Shown: positions 33,991-45,364 of the stretch, one piece after another
Numbering within the stretch: the first letter of the stretch is position 1
Layout: every line of letters starts with the position of its first letter
DNA from: Nipponacmea schrenckii
Taxonomy: Eukaryota; Mollusca; Gastropoda; Lottiidae
Assembly (NCBI GenBank): GCA_030562195.1
Contig: JAUJPP010000005.1
Span: forward strand, 33,839,106-33,903,105
Direction of reading: 5' to 3'
DNA: 64,000 bases
Notes under the pieces: generated by a model
Database searches by the model: none
What the model was told of the DNA's origin: nothing
Seen by the model: the letters and a program-made list of their open reading frames with translations, nothing else
Program-made: the position numbers and the translations under genes

Positions 33991-36900
33991 ATGATGTATG
34001 TTATTCTATTGGTGTTATATCTAACAGTATGTTCAGGTAAAATAAGACATTATTACCTAGCTGCTGTAGAAATAGAATGGGATTACGCTCCTCTTGGATC
34101 CAACATGATCACAAAAGAGACGTAAGTATGCTTAAAAATGTAATTTGTGGACAAGAAACCATATCCTACAAAGAGAATGGTTACCTCAGGTTAAATTTCA
34201 GTTATCTGTCAACTGCAGTAAATTCTAGAATGAAATAAAAACGTACCGCAAGGATTTAAACTCACAACTTTACTTTAAAATATAACATGTACAAACTCAT
34301 TCAGGATATTGACGATCGACATGTTTCTATGTACAGAAGAACATAAAGAGGTGAATGTTAAATGTTGTACTAGTCAAACATGCTGTAATTGCAACCTAGT
34401 TAGCCTTCTCTGTCGGGAAGCTAATGAAACAATACACCGCCATTTTTTATATTATATATATTTTTAAGGAACATCTCGGATGAATTCATTAAGAATTCGA
34501 ACAACAGAATTGGTAGTATTTACACAAAGATTGTCTTCCGACAATTTACAGATGACCTCTTTAACACCCCGATTCCCACTCCAGAATGGATGGGTATTTT
34601 AGGACCTTTAATTAGAGCGGAAGTTGGTGATGAAATGCACGTACATTTTAAAAATCTAGCTTATTCTAGCGGCAGACCTTTTAGTGTTCATCCACATGGT
34701 GTTCTTTATTCAAAAAATAGTGAAGGTAAGTCAATGAGTTTAAATTATTAAAAACAAAATAACATAACTAATCAATTATTTTCTGACAAAAATATCCTTT
34801 TCATATGATGTCTATCAATTAGCTTATGTGACCTGAACAATTATTTAAATTAATCAGCTAATAAATTTCACAAACTCAGTACAGTTTCTGGTACTTGGAT
34901 CGAGATTTCAAATGGGAATTAACATACCCAGAAGACTATTTCATCAAATATAGTTTTTTTGACCTTCTTCTGACATATTATGGAGACGCTGCAATCCGTA
35001 ACATTCATATTTTTATTTTAAGGAGCAATCTACCTTGATAACACTTCTGGTGCTGATAAACTAGATGATGGTTGTATGCCTGGACATAATTATACTTACA
35101 TTTGGAAAGTTCCCCCTGAGTTTGGTCCAAAACCAGCAGACCCATCTTGTATACCGTGGGGGTATCATTCACATGTTAATTCTGATAAAGATATTGACAC
35201 TGGTTTGATGGGTATGCTACTAACCTGTAAGGCAGGTACGTTGAATTATATACCACTCTTATGCCTGAAGAAGCTACATTAGCGAAATCCGGATCGCATT
35301 TTATTGAGGAGCCCCTATATCTTAATGTTTGTAAGTTGTTATTATTGTGTATTAAACATTGTTATATTCTTATAAACTTGGACTTATCATAATGGACCAC
35401 CGATCCAACTGGTTGTACCCTAGAAGAAATGTTCATCACCGAGTTCCATACCCCGAGAGACATGCAACACAGTCTCACCAGCATCACTACAGGCCTCATC
35501 AGAATTCCAGATTTAACAGACAACCATATCATCATAGACAGAGACATGACACAACTAAGATGTTTTTTTCAACTTATTCTTCACCATGCTTCTATAATTT
35601 CAAAACAAATTGATGGTTCGCCAACCCGTGGGTTTTTATATAAAATTAATGATCTCAACCGGTTTGTAAAACCAGCTCTTAAAAACCACCAGATATCTTA
35701 GGCTATTGAAGCAGTCAACAAATCTTGGGCAACAAATGTGGCATTGGCACTTAAGAATCATTTCGATTCACAGCTGGCCTCCAAAATTAACTTGATCAAA
35801 ACACAAAATATTTCGGAATCTGACATACAAAAACATTCTAAGGAAGCAATAAATTGGGCTAAAAAGTCATATCGACGACTACAAAAAGAAACTCTTGATC
35901 ATTTTACAAGAATCATTGCTGATTTGAAATGTAGGAATGTGGTGGAGGCCATGGATGTTCCACCAAGCCCACCAACCAACTTGCTTCCAGATAGAATCGT
36001 CTCCACTCCAAAACGGAAACGTACACCATCGCCGACACAGTTACCAAGCACTTCAACGTATTTGCCGACACCAAACAAAAGACCCAATACCTTACCAAAT
36101 ATTGTATCTCCAAACCGTTTTTCTCTCCTGCCATCAACACCACAGAATTCCAGCCAGAGGTCAAATCCAGAAACTCCACAGTCCATCACCAAAACCACAT
36201 CCCGTCGTCGCTTGAGTTTGGGAACTCACCACCTCTATGTAAACCAAGACGCCATGAAAACCAAAAGGACAAAACTAAATGGTTCCGGCCTACTTTGGTG
36301 AAGCCAACCCTTATCAACATCCCCCAACATTAGTAATATACCAACTATTGATACTGATACCCAAGCTGAATCCTACCCTGGTGCCCGTGTACAACATATT
36401 ACACATTTAATTTCAAAGATTTCTCCATCCACTATTCCAAAGAAGGTTTTATTTCACATTGGGTTAAACAACAGAGAAGAGTCGGGTGAATCTATCCACC
36501 GTCGGATGATGGAATTGATTAAAATGGCTAAATCCAAATTTCCTACAGCCTCCCTGTTTGCAACACAAATTCCATTCTCCAAAAATCTCACCCTTTCAGA
36601 TCCCCAGTCAGCCACTAACCTCAGAAGATTCAACGACCTATTATACCATAAACCCTCCTTTGACGCGAAAACCATTCCCCGTTTCAATGGAATGATTGGT
36701 GTATTTTCGGACCACATCCACTGGATGACCCCCACTGCCAAAGCTATTTATTCTCAATGGGTCTCCCATTTAAACTAAACGCGGGGGGAAGCATCGTTAA
36801 ACTAGGCCAGACCATCGTGAATCTGAGCTCGCGCAAACTTTCTCCCCTTGAAGAAAGAGTTTTAGATAGAGGGCTGACTTTCATCCCTACATCTAAACCT

Positions 36901-39900
36901 TTTTCACGCGTACCAATTTTATCGTCGATTGAGCACGTCATTAGGACTTTTAAACTAAATTATTTCTTTCGTGAAAGATTAGGCCGTGGAAAGCGAACTC
37001 CATTTATAGAAAAGTCTGGCTGGAATCCACCAGACAGTGCGATTGACCACAATATTTTGAGTAAATGCGATAATTTATACGAAGAAGTCTCCCATTTACC
37101 ACTGGTAAATGACAAGAACAACCTTACCGATTTTGAACGCTCTGTTTTGACCACTTTTAAAAATGATCAGACAATTATAATCCGCAAGAGTGACAAGGGC
37201 AATTGCTGTGTCATTCAAAATCGCGAGGACTATGTTTTTGAAGTAGAATCCCAACTAAATAATAAAAATCACTACCGCGAACTGGACCAACCAATTTTTC
37301 TGGAAACCGCTAAACAGATTAACACTATTTTAAATATTTTAGTACAAAAAGGCTTTTTATCTGATTCCCAATATGACTATCTTAGTGCAAAACCGGAAGT
37401 ACGCCAACGCCATATATATACATTACCGAAAATTCATAAAAAACCTGAATCTGAATGGCATGTCGCAAACAGAATACCCAAGGGCAGGCCGATTATATCT
37501 GACCGCTCTAGTGAATCTTACCAAGTTTCCGAATATATCGACCATTTTTTACTACCATTGGCTTGCAAGCATCCGTCGTACTTAAAAGACACTACCGATT
37601 TTATAGAAAAAATAAGAAAATTAGATATACCAGACAATTCGATGTTTATTTCTTTAGATGTTACAAGCATGTACACGAATATTGATAACAAATCCGGTTT
37701 AGACGCTGTTCGAAAAGCCTTTCAGACGTCCAGACAAAGAAATTTTAGACTTATTAGAAATATGCCTCACGCGAAATGACTTCACTTTCAATGGAAAAAT
37801 TTACCTACAAACTTCTGGCACTGCCATGGGAAAACGCTTCGCGCCGAGTTATGCGAATATCTTTATGGCTGAATGGGAACATGAAATCTCACTAATTTCC
37901 CCTTTTCAACCTATCTTCTATGGAAGATTTTTAGACGATATTTTTATTATTTGGACAGAATCTTTGGCAAACTTTTGGGAGTATTTCGAAATTCTAAATA
38001 ATCACCATTCTTCTATAAAACTTACAGCAAACATCTCGGAAAATAGCATGAATTTCTTGGATACAACTGTATTCAAATGACCAAGTTTTAATCAAACTAA
38101 AAAACTTGATATTAAAGTATATTTTAAAGAAACTGACACACACTAACTTTTATTCAAAACTTCGTTCCATCCGAAGCATACATTTTCTGGCATAATAAAA
38201 TCGCAAATTCTGAGATTCAACAGAATTTGCACAAGAAAGACAGATTTTGATTTGGCTTGCGAACTAGTATTTGATAAACTGAGGGAGCGGGGTTACTCAA
38301 AACGTTTTTTTTGCGCAAAATTAAAAACGATACTCTCTCAGCTATTGAAAACAAAAATAAGCCCCCTCCTCCACCAAACGGTTTCGGTTCTGTACCATGC
38401 AGAGGTTCTCGGTGTCGTACCTGCGAATATATACATGTTAGTCACTATTTTGAAAATAAGAAAAACGGCAAAATTTTCGAACTAAAGGAAGTTCTCTCTT
38501 GCATCGATAAAAACATAATTTACCTAATTTCCTGTAAAAAATGCGACGTACAATATATTGGCGAAACACAAAACGCGTTGCGTACTCGTTTAAGCGGTCA
38601 TCGCTTTGACATTCTCCATAAAAAAGATAGACCAATCGCGAACCATTTCAATTCAGCCAATCATTCCATTGAAGATCTTCTAGTTATGCCCATAGAAAAG
38701 ATACCAGACTCTACAACAATCAAACCTTAAACGAAACGACTACAAAGGGAGAGTTTCTGGATAGACCAATTACAAACAGTCGTACCTCACGGTCTAAATA
38801 TCCAGCATGACAACCAGATTATACCTTTTGTCGCCACCTACAATTCTACAGCTAAAAATGCATCTGTGATTGTGAAACGTTTTTATAAAGAACTCCAGCA
38901 TGAATTCCCTAATATCTACTGGATAAATACACTTAATACGATGAAACCCAATGGTTTAAATGTTCAAGTTGACTATCAGATAATTCCTTTTGTTATACTT
39001 TTCAGTAGTACATCCTGCCAAGCCATACCCATTATCAAAGAAATGTATAAACGCCTCCAACACATTTTCCCTGATATTTTCCACAAAAAATTAATTATTG
39101 CTTTTAAGCGTAATAGAAATTAAAGTGATATTTTAGTCCAGGGCAGACTAAAACCTATAATAGTATAATCATTATATTCCTCTTATATTAGATTTGTATT
39201 TAAGCAGATGCTGGTTACAGTTTTTGATAAATTGCAATGTATCAATCAGTTTCAGAATTTTTTTTTTTTTTTCCTCTTACTCACTATTTTTTTGCACATA
39301 ACTGTTATTGGTGGTACTGAATCTTCTCCTCGGCCTTTGCTTTCGTAATTTCAATTATATATTGTTTTTACAACCACTTTCACCTAATATCTATACCAAA
39401 CGTTTAGTGACTGCTTACAAAAGGAATAAAAATCTGAGTAATATTCTTGTACATTGTAGATTAGATCCCCTTTCATTATCTCCCTGAAGTAATCGCTTTG
39501 TATTTTTATTTAATGGCTTTACTTTCTCTAGAAGTAGATAATTTCTTATCAATTGATGCATACTGAAATTCGTAGCATAGTCTCTACTTGTGACCTAGGC
39601 CAGTGCTTCTATAGGAGAGCATCTCTTATAACACCCTTAACCAATCAATTCATAATAATTAACAAAACTGATTTGGCCTATATTCCTGGCCGTTTTTGAC
39701 CACCTGAAATAATAACCCTCTTGCACGGAACCAAGTTGTCAACATTAACAGATTCTTCTTGTCCATTGATATATTCTTGTTGATATCAGAACTTAATTTG
39801 TTAATCAGGTAATTGATCGTCACAGTTTGCTTGATAGATATTTCTGCTTTTTTAGGGGCACTGAATGTAGATGGAACTCGAAAGGATTACTCCAAGGAGT

Positions 39901-42900
39901 ATATTGTTTACATGGATATAGCTGATGAAAACAATGCTTGGACTATCCAATCCAATCTCATGAAATGTGGTGATCCAACACAATGTTTACATTCTCCAGA
40001 TGTTGGCTTTGTACCAAGTAATGTGATGTGGCATGTCAATGGATATGTTTATGGTAATTTGCCAGCTTTTGAAGTAAATGTTGCTGAAAAGACGATGTGG
40101 TATATTATGTCGTTAAATAATGGAATACATTCCATCAGTTTTAGTGGGAACACATTAATACATCGTAATCATAGGTAATATTTCAGAAATTCTGGACCTA
40201 TGGAAAACGAATTTGGAAAACGGCGATATATACGTTGATAATTCGACAACTATGGTTTCTTTGCGATGCAGTTGTGCTATCACCTTAGCTTCTCTCCTCA
40301 ATTTGGGAAGCAGAAAAGATTTTATCCTTGTGTTACTTTTTATATGGAGAGCACGCAGTGCCTCATAGTAATAAAAAATAGCATGTAAATTTACATTATT
40401 TCTTTACCCTGCCGTTTCATCTGTAGAAATAAATTTGTATTTTTTCTTTCAGGGTTGACACAATACCATTTTTACCATCCACGTTTCTGTCTGCCGAGAT
40501 GATCCCAGCTAATGAAGGTAACTGGCTCCTGTATAGCAGAGTGTCTGAAAACTTCCAAGGTAATTCAGTAAATTATATATACATGTACGTTCAATGTTAA
40601 ATATTGTCTCATATGCGTGAATCCACAGCAATACTTTTGATTAATTTTAATTTTTCTATAAATAGGTGGAATGGCTGCCTTCTATAAAGTGAATCCTAGA
40701 ATAACACCAAAGAGAAAGAGACAGGTGGACGTTAATGGAAAGCAAGGAAATTCGTTGAATGGCTTCCAAACAACAGGAATACTTCCTTATCTGAATCCAC
40801 GGTATCCAAATCTCTACACTGGCACTGAAGGGTTCAGATATAAAAGAGGTCCATTGTTCAACAGATTGCCAGCTATTTGGACAGGTAGGGTGTTTTGGAA
40901 CCAGTTCAGAATGTCCCCGCCTCATGTTAATCCTTGGATCTCCAGAATGGGGTCTCGAACTAAATCTGTTCCAAAATATTCGGATAAAAATACACCCGCC
41001 ACTGACACTACTAACACTGAACAGCAACCAATATCAGTAAATGGGAAATCACCAACCAAAGGAGATCAGTTTACGTCAATGATAACAAAACTAACCTCTA
41101 CATTGGATAGTCTCACCACGACAGACTCAAACTTTCTGGACAACATATGGAAAAGATCAGCTGTTCCTGTGTATTCAAAACAATCACCAGTCTTTGACGA
41201 TAACAACAGTCCATGGTTAGGGTACCAAGTTGGATCCATGTTTCCATGGATGACTTCGTCAAGAAGATTTTCTAGAAACGCTCCAGCACGACCTGGTCCC
41301 ACTAGAAGAAATATCAAAAGATACTACTTAGCCATAGAAAAAGATAACTGGAATTATGCTCCTTCTGGACAAGATAAGTTCAATGGTGGTCGTTTGTTGG
41401 ATAATCCGTGAGTTATTCTTTCTGTTATACGTTGTCACAATTATAAAGGTTGAGGTTCGCTTTGTCATATTTGAGTTATCAAACATTCTAGAACAAACCT
41501 TCCCAAGATAATTTCCTTAAGCACTACTTTGAACAAAATAGTGACCAAGAAGCGCCACTTCATTTTGTAGGAATTTAGTGGAGGGGGTAACAGTGACGTA
41601 ACAACTTTCATCGTGGTGAAATGGATCATGGAAAATGCTTTTTTGGAAATGTAAAGATTTCGTATATTTGGCGTATATATCAGATTGTCTTCTGAAAGTC
41701 AGTAACAGAATGTAACAGGCAAACTTTTTTGGTGTTGGGTACAGAATCGATTTCCTATTTCAGAAAATCCAAGCCATTTTTCGAGAGAGGTCCCATACGT
41801 ATTGGTGGGCAGTATATAAAAGCTCGGTTTGTGGAATACACGGATGGAACATTTACCAAGCGTGTAGAACGATCTAAGGAGGAAGAACATCTTGGGTTAT
41901 TAGGACCACCAATAATAGCTGAAGTTGGCGATGACCTTATAGTCGTTTTGAGAAATAATGCAGATAGAACATTCTCATTTCTACCTCACGGGGTTGTTTA
42001 CCAAAAGAGCGATGAAGGCTTCAACTATAAGGACATAGAAAGTAAGTATAGAGCCAAAACATTATCCAACCGCAAGTTGATCCATTACTTGTATTTTTAA
42101 ACTTGTATTACCCCGAGCCATACTCTCCAGCTTCTAGAGGATATTTCGCCCCTACAAAATTGCACTGGTTAACCTTTTTAATTCATTTACTATTGGTTCT
42201 AGGTGGTCAATTAACAGGAAAGTTAGTAAATCCTGGTGGAACAGAGACCTACACCTTTTCCATACCCAATGTAAATGCTGGACCTACTGTAAGTGATTCA
42301 CCATGCGTCACACATACATATCAATCCGCAGTGGATCCGGTTAGAGACTTAAATACCGGATTATTTGGACCTATTGTGATCTGTAAGAAAGGCCAACTTA
42401 AAAATAGTTTCAACCAGGTAGGATATGGCGAAGTACTGTTTTTTTTATATTCATTGGATTTATTAACGGACTTTAACGAAATTTATGGTGGCATGTAATG
42501 ACATACAAGACATGAAATAACCTGCGGTGAATTCTGTAAAAAGATGATCACGGTAGTTTTAAGTAAGTGAAGCAGCTTTAGTCCAATAGGGCATTCTTGA
42601 AAAATGAGTATGGTTGCTTTGATTTAGTTAATGTATGCTGAAATCCATAGTCTCTACTTGCGCCCTAGGCTCTATTTATAACACCATAAACCGCTCTACT
42701 ATATGTTGCTTCTTTCAGGTGAACACACGGTCCTGGTTTTTCAATCACAAGCACATCTACTTAGCATTATTAACCATCGATGAGAATTTGTCCTGGTATA
42801 TAGATGAAAATATAAGAGCTTCTGCTTGGTCATCTGAATTGGTTGACAAACAAGATCCTATGTTTCGAGAATCAAATGCTATGCATTGTAAGTAGGTTTT

Positions 42901-45364
42901 CAGTACATCTCAAAGATTGTAAATCCATTTTGATCTTATCGGTGATACCATCATACATTTACTTTACAGCTATCAATGGTCTTCTATACGGTAATCTAGA
43001 CAGCATTGATATGTGTCTTAATGAGAATATTGTCTGGCATCTGATGGATTTTGGTGGAACTACAGATATGCACGGGCTATATATTCATGGACAGACGTGG
43101 GTAGAATTTGGGAACAATATTGATTCAAAGGGTCTTTTACCAGGTTACTCCTCAACCATGTGGTCGAAACCAGATACAGTTGGTAAGATTATTCTCTTCT
43201 GATTTAATAATTATTATGTGATGTTCTTATTCTGTTTCCATAGAGATAAAGTAGCACCGCAAATATTTCTTAACCAACCGGAAACAGTTATTAGCGTAAT
43301 CATTGTGACTCCAAGAAAAACAAATCGCTAAACTCTTCCTTTAATTTAACACAGGTACATGGGCCTTGGAATGCCGAACCAATTCACACTATGAGTCTGG
43401 CATGGTGACAAAGTACACGGTTAACCAGTGTAACAGAACAGAAGCTGTAATGGGCAACACCAAAATCAGAAGATATCATATCGGTGCTGTAGAAGTAGAT
43501 TGGGATTATGCCCCGTCTAAAAGAAGTGTTACTGATGGACAATCTATTAATGATACAAATCAGTAAGTGACTAAATTGCCATATACCCACTAATAATTAT
43601 TAAGTTGCATGAATTTGATATTCAGCTTGGAAATATAACCCTCTAAAAATGTTTGATTTGTCCCAAGAGAGTAAGCATTATCTGTTTAATTGGACATATC
43701 GCTTAGATTTAGGTAAAAACGGGAGATATAACCAAAATCAATTAGCATAACATAGAATTAATTTTGTTTTAAGAAAAGGTGGGGTTTTTGTTGTGGATAC
43801 AGAGTTTCTTATCGGCAGTATATACAAGAAGGCTGTATACAGACTTTTTACTGATGCTACATTTAAAGAACAAGTTCCACGGGCTGCTGCTGAAGATCAT
43901 CTTGAGATTATGGGACCCTATATTAAAGCGGAAGTCGGAGAACGGATAGAGGTTGTCTTTAAAAATATGGCTGGGAAACCATTGTCAATTCATCCTCAAG
44001 GTTTACAGTATTCAAAATCCATGGAAGGAGCAAATTATATTGATAAAGGTGGAAGTGTTGAACCGTCGAATTCTGTAAATCCCGGACAAACGTTCACCTA
44101 CAAATGGACAGTGCCTGTTAGATCTGGACCAGGTGTAAATGATCCGAACTGTATTGGTAGAATGTACTATTCCTCGGTTGATTCTATCGTCGATACATAT
44201 ACTGGTTTATTTGGACCACTGGTTATATGCAGAACTGGAATTCTAACTGCAAATGGACAACGAACGGATGTAGATAAAGAATTTGCTGTTATGTTTATGG
44301 TAATTGACGAGAATAAGAGTTTCTATATCAAAGAAAACATTCAGAAGTATGCTCCCATGCACAATCAAATGATTTCAAAGAATGTTCCTCAACCTAACAA
44401 CCTGAATGTCCCAATAAGAGGCATCCAACCAATGAAGAATTCCGCGATGAACATTTCTTCAGATCCCGGTATGCCTTATCAAACGAACAACCATAACATG
44501 GTTGACGTACATCACACTCATGCCTCTATGACTCATGGTCAGATGGACCCAGGCAGTGACATTGGAAACCAAAATGTTATGGTCGGACAGTTAGATGGTA
44601 AAATAGCTTCCATGCCCAATCCTGATATGCATATATCGATAAATGACAAAGCCAACATTCTCGAAAGAAATGGCAAATTACCACACGAAGGTACAAATAT
44701 TAACACAGTTGAAGAAGGGTCAACTCCTGTGGAAGGTGAAAACAAACGAATGTCCAAGATACATCCTATAGTTAATAATCCTGATGGCAGTATTACAGCA
44801 GTATTTCCCAACCGTAGACGCAAGAAGCGCAAAACTTTGAACAAAAATGTTGGAAAAGTACTACATGCAAATTTCAAGGAGATTAACAAAACGTCAATGA
44901 AATCAATTTTTAAAAATCGATTCAGGCGGCAACTCAACCGTTCCCAACATATGACAAACCAAATGAATACAAATTCTTCAATGATGCAACAAAGAAATAT
45001 CCACATGAACCATGGTGGTAATGGGGAAATGATGTTTGAACACAGCAATCACATGAACTCTATAAATGGACGAATTATGGGCAATCTGAACGGTATAGTC
45101 ATGGACCAGAATGATAAGGTAGTCTGGTACATCATGGGTTTAGGCTCTGCTGAAGACTATCATCCAGTACACATTCATGGACAAGTTTTTACCAGGCGTT
45201 CAGATCGTGCTCATAGATCGGATGTGATTGAAGTGTTCCCGTCTACATCTGACACTGTAGAAATGTTAGCGGTGAACCCGGGACAATGGATTCTTCACTG
45301 TCATTTTAGCAAGCACAACAAAAATGGTATGCAGTTGATATATACTGTAAATCCAAAGCCATGA
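33991..45364 (+). CDS. Secreted ceruloplasmin/hephaestin-like multicopper oxidase
   Basis: Predicted to oxidise Fe(II) or similar substrates and reduce oxygen to water. Exons: 33991-34121, 34469-34725, 35023-35235, 39856-40174, 40453-40559, 40666-41407, 41764-42041, 42203-42417, 42719-42887, 42970-43182, 43355-43562, 43774-45364. Phases agree and give 1480 residues. A signal peptide (MMYVILLVLYLTVCSG) is followed by six cupredoxin domains in three pairs, each pair opening with a WDYAP/WNYAP-type motif. The trinuclear copper ligands are present: His118/His120 (HPHG), His178/His180 (HSH), His1417/His1419 (HIHG) and HCH 1459-1461. Type 1 sites look intact in domain 6 (His1414, Cys1460, His1465, Met1470) and domain 4 (His845, Cys888, His893, Met898); domain 2 lacks the Cys. 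There is no C-terminal membrane segment. It is longer than ceruloplasmin (about 1065) because of linkers at about 354-562 and 1145-1379. Intron 3 holds a Penelope-like element. Whether it is an ortholog of ceruloplasmin or hephaestin is open. Confidence 0.93.
35261..35299 (+). ncRNA. Candidate minimal hammerhead ribozyme at the start of the PLE
   Basis: Stem I is ATGC (35261-35264) with GCAT (35296-35299). The core is CTGAAGA (35265-35271). Stem II is GCTA/TAGC around a three-base loop, and then comes GAAA. Stem III is the palindrome ATCCGGAT, and cleavage would follow the C at 35295. Hammerheads with very short stem III are known from Penelope-like elements. One extra A (35272) between core and stem II departs from the usual pattern, so activity is uncertain. 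Confidence 0.45.
35429..36778 (+). pseudogene. PLE ORF1 remnant with SGNH-hydrolase-like C-terminus
   Basis: One frame runs through the region with only two stops (35699 and 36299). It encodes a helical N-terminal part, a Pro/Ser/Thr-rich basic middle, and a C-terminal part with SYPGARVQH, VLFHIGLNN and HIHWMTPTA, which resembles SGNH/GDSL hydrolases carried by some retroelements. The expected GDS nucleophile block, near 36300, is not recognisable, and another frame reads better just before it, so a frameshift there is likely. Not a cellular gene. Confidence 0.6.
36757..39123 (+). pseudogene. PLE reverse transcriptase / GIY-YIG endonuclease ORF, broken
   Basis: Overlaps the end of ORF1 by 22 bases in another frame. 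The first 340 codons are open and contain the N-terminal extension and RT fingers. A frameshift near 37730 moves the palm (TAMGKRFAPSYANI, FLDDIFIIW) to the next frame. Stops follow at 38078 and about 38135, another frameshift at the T run near 38305, then the Cys cluster CRGSRCRTC and the GIY-YIG core (IIYLISCKKC, QYIGETQNALRTRL), and a stop at 38728. The true C-terminal piece resumes at about 39394-39486 beyond a nested insertion. Confidence 0.75.
38919..39382 (+). mobile_element. Nested 5'-truncated PLE copy with 11-bp duplication
   Basis: CCTAATATCTA at 38908-38918 is repeated at 39383-39393. The sequence between them repeats the end of the PLE ORF (GLNVQVDYQIIPF, then KRNRN) plus a tail. 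Removing it would rejoin the host element's ORF at NIY/TKRLVTAYKRNKN. It is therefore a younger, 5'-truncated copy inserted in the older one. The copy has its own stop after KRNRN. Confidence 0.7.
42637..42685 (+). mobile_element. Fragment of a PLE 3' tail
   Basis: Inside oxidase intron 8, tgaaatccatagtctctact, then cgccctaggct and ttataacacc, match the tail of the larger PLE near 39565-39645 in the same order, with a gap. Probably a relic of another insertion just before the acceptor of exon 9. Confidence 0.5.

Larger units (their letters stand above)
35245..39645 (+). mobile_element. Penelope-like retroelement, nearly full length but broken
   Basis: Fills intron 3 of the multicopper oxidase gene in the same orientation. 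In order: a candidate hammerhead ribozyme, an ORF1 with an SGNH-hydrolase-like end, a reverse transcriptase, a Cys-rich motif with GIY-YIG endonuclease, and a tail with tgacctaggccagtgctt. The RT shows LPKIHKKP, GRPIISDRSS, SLDVTSMYTNI and FLDDIFIIW, which fit Penelope-type RTs. Stops and frameshifts show it is dead. Boundaries are approximate because I found no clear flanking duplication. Confidence 0.8.

Noticed and set aside
35899..36215. Several open frames on both strands over the PLE ORF1
   Set aside because: They overlap each other and result from the Pro/Ser/Thr-rich composition; only the plus-strand frame that continues into the SGNH-like end is kept.
44539..45048. 169-codon minus-strand open frame
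   Set aside because: It lies antisense across the Met/His-rich insert of the oxidase exon, which is in frame with confirmed copper motifs on the plus strand.
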